From Bacillota bacterium (lineage in GTDB: Bacteria > Bacillota > UBA4882 > UBA8346), in the NCBI GenBank assembly GCA_023436305.1, contig JAEZJQ010000046.1, positions 1 to 15,996 on the forward strand: 15,996 nt of DNA, in the 5' to 3' direction. Under the pieces are notes generated by a model. The model did not search any database. It was not told where the DNA came from and saw nothing but the letters and a program-made list of their open reading frames with translations. The translations under genes and the position numbers were made by a program. Of the stretch, positions 6,966 through 14,546 are shown in pieces. The number at the start of each line of letters is the position of its first letter. The stretch's first letter is position 1.

Positions 6966-7306
6966 TATAATACCGAAAAAAATATAACCGCTCCGATAAC
7001 TCTTGACTTGATCTTCTTAAGGAGAACTTGATTGACGCAATTAAAGGAATTACTGATGCAAGGAATCGTCAAAGAATAATAAACGTATAAACCATTTTTC
7101 CGGGAATCGATAATCCCGGTTTGTTTCAGTAACGCTAAATGTTTGGAAAGATTTGACTGTTCGGCGTTTAAGCGCGTTTCCAGGTCCTGAACACAGCATT
7201 CCCCGTTTTCCAAGGCATCCATAATCGCCAGCCGCAGCGGGTGCCCCAGCGCTTTAAAAATCTGTGCCCTCTCTCTATTTAAGCGGTTATCCCAGGAATT
7301 TTCCAT
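6956..7306 (-). CDS. arsR: ArsR/SmtB-family metalloid-responsive repressor
   Basis: A 116-residue winged-helix repressor. I chose the ATG at 7306 (MENSWDNRL) because GGGAGAAG lies about 6 bases upstream; the longer reading from 7345 would run through the operator. FKALGHPLRLAIMDALENG is the typical first helix pair, the DNA-reading helix is about residues 46-66 (LNAEQSNLSKHLALLKQTG), and NGLYVYYSL forms the wing. Candidate As(III) ligands are Cys37-Cys38 (GECCVQDL, where ArsR proteins carry CxC) and Cys83/Cys90. The last 15 residues are hydrophobic (VIGAVIFFSVLYYK) and may be an extension created by read-through. It heads the operon with the thioredoxin-like and permease genes and probably represses it. 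Confidence 0.9.
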   Translation of the reverse strand: MENSWDNRLNRERAQIFKALGHPLRLAIMDALENGECCVQDLETRLNAEQSNLSKHLALLKQTGIIDSRKNGLYVYYSLTIPCISNSFNCVNQVLLKKIKSRVIGAVIFFSVLYYK

Positions 7307-7316
7307 AAAATCTTCT

Positions 7317-7347
7317 CCCATATAACTATATGATAGTTTAATCATAT
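7317..7347. promoter_or_regulatory. ArsR operator region
   Basis: Two overlapping palindromes lie just upstream of arsR: ATATGAT-N6-ATCATAT (7328-7347, perfect arms) and CATATA-AC-TATATG (7318-7331). Their position between promoter and start codon fits ArsR repression. Confidence 0.65.
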
Positions 7348-7411
7348 AATATATTAAATCGCAAGCCGATCTTCAGAAAAAGTCAGGGAAAACAAAAAAC
7401 CGATAAAGATA

Positions 7412-7570
7412 ATGATTAAAATTTTCGATCCAACTGTTGCGCCGCCATTTGAACCGGGTCCCAAGGACTGCTTAGCGGCGGGGTATTGTTAGAGCAGACC
7501 CAGACATTTTACTCCAACATCCTGAACGGCCCCGGCATGCTGGCGGTCATCGGCGAATACGGTTTTCACA
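7412..7570 (+). pseudogene. Possible gene fragments of unknown origin
   Basis: A 26-codon frame from an ATG at 7412 (MIKIFDPTVAPPFEPGPK, stop at 7490-7492) is followed, in another frame, by a protein-like stretch LEQTQTFYSNILNGPGML (from about 7489). The first resembles the N-terminus of UGSC-type proteins from memory, but this is weak. No good ribosome binding site is present. I regard it as debris of one or two lost genes. Confidence 0.25.
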
Positions 7571-7608
7571 CTTCACCCTTCACTCTTCAAACTTCCAAAA
7601 AAGGAAAC

Positions 7609-7647
7609 AAAAAAACTCGCCTTTTCAGCGAGCATTTGTTTCCTTTC
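7609..7647. terminator. Long two-part hairpin, possible bidirectional terminator
   Basis: AAAGGAAACAAA pairs with TTTGTTTCCTTT, enclosing an inner stem CTCGC/GCGAG around a CTTTTCA loop. No gene of either strand ends directly before it. It abuts copy 1 of the dispersed repeat, and copy 2 is also preceded by an unrelated hairpin. Confidence 0.5.
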
Positions 7648-7648
7648 T

Positions 7649-7789
7649 TGGTGGACCTGAAGCACGCCCAACGTTATCCACCACCCTTTCCCGGAAAGAA
7701 TTATACCGGGTTTATTGGGAGAATCAATCATTGAATTAGGAACTCGATAAAAAAGAAAGCCCGTTTTATGAATCGGACTTCCTTTCTGA
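7649..7789. repeat. Dispersed repeat, copy 1 (about 140 bp)
   Basis: Matches 15669-15804 in the same orientation along its whole length with scattered changes. Shared blocks include TGGTGGACCTGAAGC, AACGTTATCCAC, TTTCCCGGAAAGA and TTGAATTAGGAACTC, then an A-run and GACTTCC. Internal pairing GGTGGA/TCCACC and CCCGG/CCGGG suggests a structured element. A one-base length difference breaks any shared reading frame on the minus strand, which argues against conserved coding. Confidence 0.75.
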
Positions 7790-7802
7790 TTGGATGCTAA
7801 TA

Positions 7803-7942
7803 TTGACCCACCTATTTTAGTCTTTGCGAAACGGAAGCCGTCGTCGTTGAGGGTGACAGCGGCGGAAGACTGGGTGTAGATGATGCCAATTCACATTCGA
7901 AACGACAACCGTATTACCGCAGGCTGTAGCGTTGGAAACATT
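7803..7942 (-). pseudogene. Possible frameshifted protein fragment
   Basis: Two adjacent minus-strand frames read like one protein: NVSNATACGNTVVVSNVNW, then after a shift GIIYTQSSAAVTLNDDGF and RFAKTK. No start, ribosome site or recognised domain is present. Likely the remains of a secreted or phage structural gene, but unproven. Confidence 0.25.
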
Positions 7943-8018
7943 TGAGTCCCGGATTATAGTGTTATTTTATAAAGCGATTAACCAGACCAATTTGCCCGCT
8001 TCTCCCCAGAGCTTATCC

Positions 8019-9140
8019 TTACTTCTTTACCGTAATAATTGAACGAGAACCCGAACCTGCGGCAAAAGGGCTGCCGCTGACAGCCGTCAACGCGCCGGTT
8101 GCAGAATCAATGGTATAGACCGAAATGTTATTTGACCAAGAATTTGCAACAAAGACAAACTTTCCTGCCGGGTCAACAGTTACTGAAGTAGAACCCGAGC
8201 CGGCGGTAAAGGGGCTGCCGTCGATCTCAGTCAACGCTCCGGTTGTAGAATTAATGGTATAGGCCGAAATGTAAGTTGAACTATTATTTGTAACATAGAC
8301 AAATTTTCCTGAGGGATCGACGGTTACTGAAGAAGGGTAAGTACCGGTAGCAAAGGGGCTGCCGCCGACAGCCGTCAACGTGCCGGTTGTAGAATCAATG
8401 GTATAGGCCGAAATGGTATTATTAACAGCATTTGCAGCATAGGCGAATTTTCCCGACGGGTCAACGGTTACTGAAGGTGGGTGGTCGGTAGAGAGACTGC
8501 CGGTGGCCGCCAGTACGCCGGTTGAATCAATCGTATAAGTCCAAATTTTACTTGAGCTTTGACCTGCAACATAGGCAAATTTCCCTGTCGGGTCAACGGT
8601 TATTGAATTCGGAGTCGAAGCTAAACTAAAGGGGCTGCCGCTGATCTCCGTCAACCCGCCGGTTGTAGAATTAATGGCATAGGCTGAAATGTCGTTTGAA
8701 CCATGATTTGCAACATAGGCAAATTTTCCTGTGGGGTGGACAACGACTGATTCAGGCGACGTACCGGCTGCAACGGGGCTTCCGATGGCAGTCAATGCGC
8801 CAGTTGTAGAATCAATGGTATAGGCGGAGATGTTATTTGTACTATCATTTGCAACATAGACAAATCTCCCTGTCGGGTCAACGGTTACTGCATAAGGGTA
8901 CGTATCGGCGCCGACGAAAAATGGGCTGCCGCTGATCTCCGTCAACCCGCCGGTTGTAGCGTCGATGGTATAGGCCGAGATGTTAAATGAATCATAATTT
9001 GCAACATAGGCAAAATACTTGGGAACACTTCCCGGGGTTGGAGTAGGGGTTGGAGTAAGGGTCGGGGTACCGCCACAACCGGAAAGGGTGATGGCCAAAA
9101 TCAGAATAACTGTTAACGTATAGGATAAAGGGTTTTTCAT
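8019..9140 (-). CDS. Lipoprotein with seven-bladed YVTN/lactonase-type beta-propeller
   Basis: A 373-residue exported lipoprotein. The start at 9140 is chosen because it gives a clean signal peptide (MKNPLSYTLTVILILAITLS) with lipobox LSGC (Cys22) and has AGGAGG 11 bases upstream; the longer in-frame reading to 9314 runs through the promoter and terminator. A TP-rich linker (about residues 24-38) tethers seven tandem repeats of about 47 residues, each with F(A/V)YVAN near the start, ISAYTIDSTTG(A/G)LT in the middle and a VTVDP(T/S)GK end. Seven repeats fit a seven-bladed propeller of the 6-phosphogluconolactonase/YVTN group. The repeats are so alike that recent duplication is likely. A surface binding role is more probable than an enzymatic one. 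It lies downstream of the AfsR-like regulator, separated by that gene's terminator and its own promoter. Confidence 0.88.
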   Translation of the reverse strand: MKNPLSYTLTVILILAITLSGCGGTPTLTPTPTPTPGSVPKYFAYVANYDSFNISAYTIDATTGGLTEISGSPFFVGADTYPYAVTVDPTGRFVYVANDSTNNISAYTIDSTTGALTAIGSPVAAGTSPESVVVHPTGKFAYVANHGSNDISAYAINSTTGGLTEISGSPFSLASTPNSITVDPTGKFAYVAGQSSSKIWTYTIDSTGVLAATGSLSTDHPPSVTVDPSGKFAYAANAVNNTISAYTIDSTTGTLTAVGGSPFATGTYPSSVTVDPSGKFVYVTNNSSTYISAYTINSTTGALTEIDGSPFTAGSGSTSVTVDPAGKFVFVANSWSNNISVYTIDSATGALTAVSGSPFAAGSGSRSIITVKK

Positions 9141-9224
9141 CAGTAAAAAGACCTCCTGTGATTTTATGTTTTTTCGTTGGTTCTTGAGTGACACTCTCTT
9201 TACAATTATTGTTTCTAAAGATGT

Positions 9225-9258
9225 ATTATATAAAAAACAACCTAAAACGAACCTAAAA
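9225..9258 (-). promoter_or_regulatory. Propeller-gene promoter with SARP/AfsR-type direct repeats
   Basis: On the minus strand TTTTAGGTT occurs twice (9258-9250 and 9247-9239), a period of exactly 11 bp. The proximal copy ends 8 bp before a consensus -10 TATAAT (9230-9225), and there is no good -35 box. Direct repeats with 11-bp period, 8 bp from the -10, are the documented layout of SARP/AfsR binding sites. The regulator just upstream has that class of DNA-binding domain. Confidence 0.68.
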
Positions 9259-9278
9259 GAAAGAATTCCTCTAAAATG

Positions 9279-9310
9279 AAAAAAAACCCGGAAGGAATAA
9301 ACCTCCCGGG
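9279..9310 (-). terminator. Rho-independent terminator of the AfsR-like regulator gene
   Basis: On the minus strand CCCGGGAGG pairs with CCTTCCGGG (one mismatch) around TTTATT, followed by eight T, about 22 bp after the regulator stop codon. Confidence 0.85.
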
Positions 9311-9311
9311 G

Positions 9312-9329
9312 CATCCGCTCTAAAATAAA
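9312..9329 (+). repeat. 18-bp sequence also present, inverted, at 14766-14783
   Basis: CATCCGCTCTAAAATAAA here is the exact reverse complement of 14766-14783. In both places it lies at the 3' end of an apparently truncated gene. See findings. Confidence 0.6.
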
Positions 9330-9332
9330 CGG

Positions 9333-12038
9333 TCAATCTTCGATATTTAATAAGTTGTCCGTCATCTTTTCAATTGGTAACCTTAGATGCATCGCTTCCA
9401 GTTCCGCGGCCTTGACGTAAGCCCACGCAAACCCTTCCTCCTCGAAGTAACCTCCGGAATAAAGCCGCCTGTCCGTCACTAAAAGCCCCGCCTCAGCTTC
9501 CGGGTTGTTGTAATACTTAGCCACAATCCGTTTAAACTCATACATGTCGCAATCGACCTTTTCCGGCCGAATCCGGTAGTTTCCCCGGCTGCACTCCAAG
9601 ATCTCCTGCAGGGCATTATCCGCCAAAAACCTGCGTAGTAGATACATCGTAGCGTGAAAGTTGGCATGAGCTTTTTCATAATTAGAATCCGGCCAGATTG
9701 CCTCCACAATCTTCTCCCAGCCAACCGCGATTCCTTCGTTATGGACGAGGTAAGCCAGGATCTCCCGGGCTTTCGAGTTTTTACAGTTGATCGGATGCCC
9801 GCCTTGATAAAGCGTAAAAAAACCAAAACATCGAATCCGCGTCCGGACGGCAGACGGTTTATTCATAACAGCCACAGTGGTGGATATATTATTTCGCGAG
9901 TGCGCGCGCGCCGTCTCTTTCAGGAGCTTTTTGGCATAGGCGGTCAACTGATGGATGCTATGATTCGCAGGTTCTTTCCGTTTTTTTTGCATACGAAGGT
10001 ATTTATCTAAAAGCTCCGCCATGGGTTCTGATTCATCAATGAAGCTGCGGAGATAACTTTCGCGCAAACCGATGGAAAGAGCTTTTTCCAGGTAATTTAC
10101 GGCCAAGGATGTTTCCCCGGTTTTATCCGCGCTTATCGCCAGTAAATTGAGGATCTCAACCATGCTATGCAGCCGCTTTTCATCTTCAGTAAAGGCCAAG
10201 AGTCTTTGCAACAAGATAGCGGCATCATCATAACGCTCCCAAACCATTAAAACACGGGCGAAAATGATCAACTCATATTCTCTGGTCCTGGTAATCTCCT
10301 GATATATTCGCAGCTTGCAAGTGGAAAACCATTCTTCGACTTCTCCGGTTTGGCTGGTATCCAAATATAACCGGGTTTTAAAAGCGTTCAACAGATAATT
10401 CCAATGCGGCTTGTTAATCTTCGCAAGCCTTTGTTCACATTCCTTGACGGCTTCGAAAGCGGCTGTAATATCATTCTGAGCCCGTTTGTTACACGCCAGG
10501 GTTACCATACCGGGAACGAGAGCTCCGGGGCATTCGGCCTTCGTCGCCTCATCAATGGAAGATAGCAGATACGGCAACGCCTCACCCAGCCGATTGCTTT
10601 CATAATAGAATTCGCCGATAATTAACGGCGCATACCCGGGATTTTTTCCAATCATCGAACGGTAATTCGCAACAAAGTTCTGAAAGGCTTCTTGATCAAT
10701 TTTAAAAAGATTAATCAAATGGTCTATTCTTCGATATAAGCTGATGTCGAACAGATTGATATCCATGAATTCACTATTGAATGGCAGTGTAACCCCGCGA
10801 ATTGCGGCCGCTTCTTTGATCTTCAATAAAAATTCATATAACTTTCCTTGCCGGAGCAATAAAAAGGCCCCCATCAAGATGTGCATCTTTTGTGTAATCC
10901 TAGCTTCGCTTTCGATTTCCCGGTGTTCGCAAGCGATATTATGCAATCTGGCCAACCATTGCTCAGCCTGTTCAAATGAGTTCATTTCTGTGTAATAACT
11001 TACCATGACACATACAATCTCACGGCTATTACTGACGAATCGCTCCGGCAACCGCTCCAGCCACGAAAGTAGAATGTTATACTCGCCTTTCAATATCAAA
11101 TAACCTGCTTGGGAACTAATCAGCCGGGCGGCTTCATCATACAGGCCCGTCTGCAAGTAATGGTCGATCGCCGGGTAGAACAGTCCATTCTCCCTGCACC
11201 AATGGGCTGCTTTGACATGAAGCGATGGAATCGACAGCGGATCTTTTTCCGATAAGCATTTACGCAAAAAACTTCTAAAAAGAGGATGGTACCGGTACCA
11301 CCGATTCTCATTGTCAAGGGATATTAGAAATTCATTTCGTGCCAAAAGATCGCGGAGTCTCTCAGTGCCATTGTCTGAATCGGTCACCGCATCGCATAAC
11401 GGGCCGCATAATCTTTCAAGAATTGAAGTTTTCAGTAAAAAAGCTTGTTTATCCCAAGGCCATTTGCTAAACACCTCTTCCTGCAGGTATTTATCGATTA
11501 GCTGATTGCTTTGTCCAAAGCTTTCGGTCAATTGAGCTTGTTTCCGGTTCGGTTTTTCATCCGTCAACATTGTGGCGGCTACCAAGGCAGCCACCCATCC
11601 TTCGGTATATTCTCCAACCCTTTCAATATCTTCTTTTTCGAAAAATAATCCTCGTACTTGATAAAACTGCGCAATCTCTTCGGTCTGAAACCGTAAGTCA
11701 TTTAAGTCGAGCCGGACCAGTTCACCTTTGACCCCCAGCTTGGCTAGTTTCAGGTCCGGTTCGGTCCTGCTGATCAGGATAACGTGGGCCCGGGCAGGGA
11801 GAAAGTTGATAAAATAGGAGAAACTCTCCAAAATATCCGGCTCGGTGATGAAATGAAAATCATCAAATACCATGATGATATCATTTTGGCTTGCAGTCAG
11901 CCGATCAATCAGGATGCTTAAATGAATGTTGGCTTTGATAAGTTCCGGGGAGGAAAAAACATAGGACGTGGCATTGATGGCGCCGCTTAGGATGTCGTCC
12001 AGCGCGGCGCAAATATAACGCCAAAATATCTTGGAATC
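9333..12038 (-). pseudogene. MalT/AfsR-like STAND-ATPase transcriptional regulator with C-terminal BTAD region, 5'-truncated
   Basis: The open frame begins at 12038, without a start codon; the first ATG is at 11873 and would give 846 residues. The open part starts in mid ATPase domain: KIFWRYICAALDDI, then IIMVFDDFHF (Walker B), LISRTEPDL, and GELVRLDLNDLRF with the winged-helix-like region typical of MalT. A long TPR-like helical region follows. From about residue 679 (ATG numbering) comes an OmpR/SARP-type winged helix (RCFGFFTLYQGG, AREILAYLVHNEG, IVEAIWPD, YLLRRFL), then a short BTAD segment ending about 70 residues in, where a full BTAD has about 145. The Walker A/P-loop part is missing because the 5' end is fused to a phage holin remnant. 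A shortened protein could still be made and bind DNA. It probably controls the propeller gene. Confidence 0.85.
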
Positions 12039-12373
12039 TTATTAATGTTTTCCCAGTCAATCTTCCCGCCGAAAATGATAATATAATTTAATAAAATTGC
12101 CGCTTCATAGGTAATCACCGGCCTGACGCTAGCCCGGAAGTTAAGCATCCATCGTGACAATCCCGCCGGGTTCTCGTAAACGTTCACCGAATCCCAGAAT
12201 GATATTTCCTGTTGTTGTAAAACCTTCATCATCTCTAGTTCGAAGTCATTTAGTAGTTTGGTCTTTTCCAGTTCGAATTTCTGCCGGTCGGTTTCCGATT
12301 GCAGAAATAGGCCGGCTAACGAGTCCACCAATTTTCCCACCGTATTTTTGGCAATTTCACCGGCAATGCTCAC
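11987..12373 (-). CDS. 3TM-type phage holin, C-terminally truncated (chimeric end)
   Basis: A 128-residue frame from a GTG at 12373 with AAAAGGA just upstream. The N-terminal half (AKNTVGKLVDSLAGLF, then charged helical residues to about 58) and the sequence NPAGLSRWMLNFRASVRPV are typical of the three-TM holin family found in phage and gene-transfer-agent lysis cassettes. A hydrophobic segment follows (ITYEAAILLNYIIIF). The usual C-terminal part with the last membrane helix and FWFG(x)R motif is missing: after about NKIPRYF the frame runs into regulator DNA read out of frame (GVIFAPRWTTS). It overlaps the truncated regulator by about 50 bp. Probably non-functional and a prophage remnant. Confidence 0.7.
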   Translation of the reverse strand: MSIAGEIAKNTVGKLVDSLAGLFLQSETDRQKFELEKTKLLNDFELEMMKVLQQQEISFWDSVNVYENPAGLSRWMLNFRASVRPVITYEAAILLNYIIIFGGKIDWENINKIPRYFGVIFAPRWTTS

Positions 12374-12386
12374 AGAGTCCTTTTCC

Positions 12387-12506
12387 CTACCAAATCACCC
12401 CCGATTTCCAAGCATCGGGATTCGGGTTCGGCGCCCGGTATAGGGCCGGCTGAAAAATCACAACCACACCGGCATCATCATACTGCGCGAATCCCAAAGC
12501 CTTCAT
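12387..12506 (-). CDS. Small phage-remnant ORF upstream of the holin
   Basis: A 39-residue frame (MKALGFAQYDDAGVVVIF and onward, ending KSGVIW) with AAGGGG about 7 bases before the ATG, ending 13 bp before the holin start in the same direction. The tight spacing suggests the two came from one phage lysis/tail cassette. The frame stays open further upstream into the 3' end of the DUF1697 gene, so it may be the tail of a longer lost gene. I do not recognise the family. Confidence 0.5.
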   Translation of the reverse strand: MKALGFAQYDDAGVVVIFQPALYRAPNPNPDAWKSGVIW

Positions 12507-12531
12507 CTCAATCCCCTTCACCAAAACTACT

Positions 12532-13101
12532 TTATTTGCTATCCGTCCTAGCTTTTGCTAATGCATAAAGTCTGTTAATTGTTTTCCAGTTGCGAACAGT
12601 TGCCGGTATGTCCAGCTTCTGCAGATTATTCGCAAGCTTTGAATTTCTAATGCTATGACGAAATAAAAGATAAATATCCCGATTTTTGATTCGGTACTCA
12701 TCGCTTTCACTTTTGAAAGTATTCAAGAAATCAATTTTTTCTTGTGAAGGGGCTTGTGTCAACAAAGAGACATACAGACTTTCCCCTTCCGAATTTGACG
12801 ACTCTGCTTCTATTACTTCTTCCTCTGAAAATGGACAATCCCATATAATCTGTTCTAACTCGACGGCTGTTCTCAAAACAACAACGGCTGAAAATCCGAA
12901 TTTGGTTTCAATCTCATATTCAATTTTCTTTCGCAGTGTATCTTCTTTTTCATTGGATTCAAAAATAACATTACCACTTTGAATATAGGTTTCTATCCGA
13001 CTAAGACCGATTGATTCAAACATGCGTTTTAATTCTGTCATCGTAATCTTGTTTTTTCCACCTACATTAATGCCTCGTAACAGCGCTATATAAATAGCCA
13101 C
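12532..13101 (-). CDS. DUF1697-domain protein
   Basis: A 189-residue soluble protein covering the whole DUF1697 domain. The N-terminal signature IALLRGINVGGKNKITM (4-20) is followed by MTELKRMFESIGLSRIETYIQSGNVIF (family hallmark YIQSGNVIF), and near the C-terminus comes the conserved RNWKTINRLYALA. Length is normal and the frame intact. Translation starts at a GTG at 13101 with GGGAG upstream. The biochemical function of the family is unknown. Its 3' end abuts the prophage remnant, whose small ORF is open into it. Confidence 0.88.
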   Translation of the reverse strand: MAIYIALLRGINVGGKNKITMTELKRMFESIGLSRIETYIQSGNVIFESNEKEDTLRKKIEYEIETKFGFSAVVVLRTAVELEQIIWDCPFSEEEVIEAESSNSEGESLYVSLLTQAPSQEKIDFLNTFKSESDEYRIKNRDIYLLFRHSIRNSKLANNLQKLDIPATVRNWKTINRLYALAKARTDSK

Positions 13102-13170
13102 CCTATTATCATCTCCCTATATAATCTCTATCGGAAGCAGTTATTTGATTTTTTCGAATAACATATCATA

Positions 13171-13385
13171 TTATTTTTCTTCCAAAACCTTCTTTATCAA
13201 AATAAGTATCCGTTCCCAGCCGCCATCAACGGTTTCTTTATATCTTTTTTCATCGTCACCGGTAGTGGAATAATCCCCTTGTGTAGTAGTCAAATAGTTT
13301 ATCCATTTTTCTCTGATAATTCGCAAGTTACAGTAAGGTAGTTCTCAGGAATGTCTTCAATTCCTAAATTGGGGTCAAAAAAAGT
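13171..13385 (-). pseudogene. SRPBCC (AHSA1-type) protein, 3' fragment with frameshift
   Basis: The minus strand reads FDPNLGIEDIPENYLTVTCE then LSEKNG, and after a +1 shift near 13295-13310 continues LTTTQGDYSTTGDDEKRYKE and TVDGGWERILILIKKVLEEK to a stop at 13171. This is the C-terminal half of an SRPBCC/AHSA1-like ligand-binding protein, where a conserved Trp before the last helix (GGWERIL) is typical. The N-terminal half is absent and no start exists. Such genes often lie beside small regulators, here the divergent padR. Confidence 0.7.
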
Positions 13386-13397
13386 TAATCACTATAG

Positions 13398-13425
13398 AAC
13401 CCCCGATGAGCGAAGGTTCTTTTTT
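13398..13425 (+). terminator. Weak terminator-like hairpin
   Basis: AGAACC and GGTTCT flank a 13-base loop followed by a T-run on the plus strand. The stem is short, and no plus-strand gene ends just before it, so it may be a leftover of a deleted gene. Confidence 0.35.
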
Positions 13426-13476
13426 ATTTATAAATCTTAGTATATAAAATACTAAAAGATGAGGTGAAATACAAAT

Positions 13477-13581
13477 ATGTCCGGAAAGTCCGATACCCAT
13501 CCCGTGACGCGGATATGGCCTGAGCATTGGGCAAATGGTTATTATTCCATAGACAAACAACTTATCGTATGTTATTATTAA
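13477..13581 (+). CDS. Possible 34-residue ORF upstream of padR
   Basis: An ATG at 13477 with GAGGTG about 9 bases upstream opens a 34-codon frame (MSGKSDTHPVTRIWPEHWAN and onward) ending at 13581, inside the padR operator. It matches no family I know. It could be a leader peptide or the tail of a lost gene. The candidate padR promoter lies within it, which argues against a role in the padR transcript. Confidence 0.25.
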   Translation: MSGKSDTHPVTRIWPEHWANGYYSIDKQLIVCYY

Positions 13582-13588
13582 CATATGA
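13550..13588 (+). promoter_or_regulatory. padR promoter and PadR operator
   Basis: A -35 TAGACA (13550-13555) and a -10 TATTAT (13573-13578) are 17 bp apart. Over the -10 lies ATGT-N8-ACAT (13569-13584), the published PadR binding pattern, inside a longer inverted repeat TATCGTATGTTA / TAACATATGATA (one mismatch). This indicates autorepression. Confidence 0.7.
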
Positions 13589-13609
13589 TAGAAATAGAAG
13601 GAGAAAATC

Positions 13610-14530
13610 ATGTCAATCAACTATGCTATCCTAGGAATTCTAAGCTATAAATCTTTAACCGGATATGATTTAAAAAAAATTATTCAAGATTCACCTTTTA
13701 TGTATTGGTCCGGCAATAATAATCAAATCTATAAATCATTGTTGGAATTACTTGACGAAGGATTTGTTACTAGTGAAGTTCATCATCAGGATAGCTCTCC
13801 CTCAAAAAAGATTTATACCATTACCATAGAAGGATTGGCCGAGTTGAAAGACTGGGTTCTTTCCACTCCCGAGCCTCCGGAATTTAAGAAAACATTTCTG
13901 ATCCAGCTCGCTTGGGCGGATCTTCTAAGTACCGACGAATTAATCGCCTTATTATCTGAATATGAAAATCAGGTCAAGATGCAATTATTATTACAAAAGG
14001 AATATATACGCAAAAGAAAATTCTCACCTGATCGAACTATGCGGGAAACAAATTTGTGGAATTTGATTCACGACAATTTAATCTCCTCCTACGAAAATGA
14101 ATTGAGCTGGATTCAAAAAGTTCACCGGGAGCTTTGTAGTAATATTGGAAAGGAGACAAACAAAATGCAATTTAAAGTGGTAGAAAAGGCTAATGAAAGA
14201 TATATTGAATGTATTACTGCAGAAATACCGCTTTGTACGGAGCAGGATGCGCTGGATCTGATTGCGATATGCGGTGAAAACGATACTAATCTCCTAATAC
14301 TTCACGCTGATACGTTTTCAGACGATTTCTTCAAACTTCGAACAGGCATAGCGGGACAGATGCTCCAAAAATTTACCAACTATCATGTCAAAACTGCAGT
14401 TATTATGGCAAATGAACAATTAATCCAAGGGAAATTTAAGGAAATGCTGGCGGAGTCCAACAAAAGAAACGACTTTAGGGTTTTTAACAATATTACCGAT
14501 GCGGAGAATTGGCTCCTGAACCTAAAATGA
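13610..14530 (+). CDS. PadR-family regulator fused to a C-terminal DUF4180 domain
   Basis: A 306-residue protein. Residues 1-85 form a PadR winged helix (AILGILSYKSLTGYDLKKII, YKSLLELLDEGFV, KKIYTITIEGLAEL), residues 90-178 the helical dimerisation tail of the Vir/PadR-C type, and residues 186-306 a DUF4180 domain (ERYIECITAEIPLCTEQDAL, then VIMANEQLIQGKF, FRVFNNITDAENWL). DUF4180 is usually a separate protein of about 120 residues. An in-frame ATG at 14165 (Met186) has its own AAGGAG about 9 bases upstream, so a free DUF4180 of 121 residues may also be made. AGAAGGAG precedes the main ATG. The promoter carries a PadR-type operator. A broken hydrolase gene follows directly, probably in the same transcript. 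Confidence 0.88.
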   Translation: MSINYAILGILSYKSLTGYDLKKIIQDSPFMYWSGNNNQIYKSLLELLDEGFVTSEVHHQDSSPSKKIYTITIEGLAELKDWVLSTPEPPEFKKTFLIQLAWADLLSTDELIALLSEYENQVKMQLLLQKEYIRKRKFSPDRTMRETNLWNLIHDNLISSYENELSWIQKVHRELCSNIGKETNKMQFKVVEKANERYIECITAEIPLCTEQDALDLIAICGENDTNLLILHADTFSDDFFKLRTGIAGQMLQKFTNYHVKTAVIMANEQLIQGKFKEMLAESNKRNDFRVFNNITDAENWLLNLK

Positions 14531-14546
14531 AACGAAGGATAAAGCA

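Noticed and set aside
6956..7345. A longer arsR reading from 7345
   Set aside because: It would translate the operator; the ATG at 7306 has a proper ribosome site.
7486..7734. An 82-codon plus-strand frame
   Set aside because: It starts at TTG without a ribosome site and runs through the long hairpin and the dispersed repeat; the second repeat copy does not keep a similar continuous protein.
8090..9000. CRISPR-like or satellite DNA repeats
   Set aside because: The regular repeats of about 140 bp are an intact coding sequence for propeller blades.
8019..9314. A longer 431-codon reading of the propeller gene from 9314
   Set aside because: The extra 58 codons run through the upstream terminator, direct repeats and promoter and would hide the signal peptide.
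13375..13620. An 81-codon minus-strand frame
   Set aside because: It covers the padR promoter, operator and ribosome site on the opposite strand, has no ribosome site of its own, and reads as random hydrophobic sequence.
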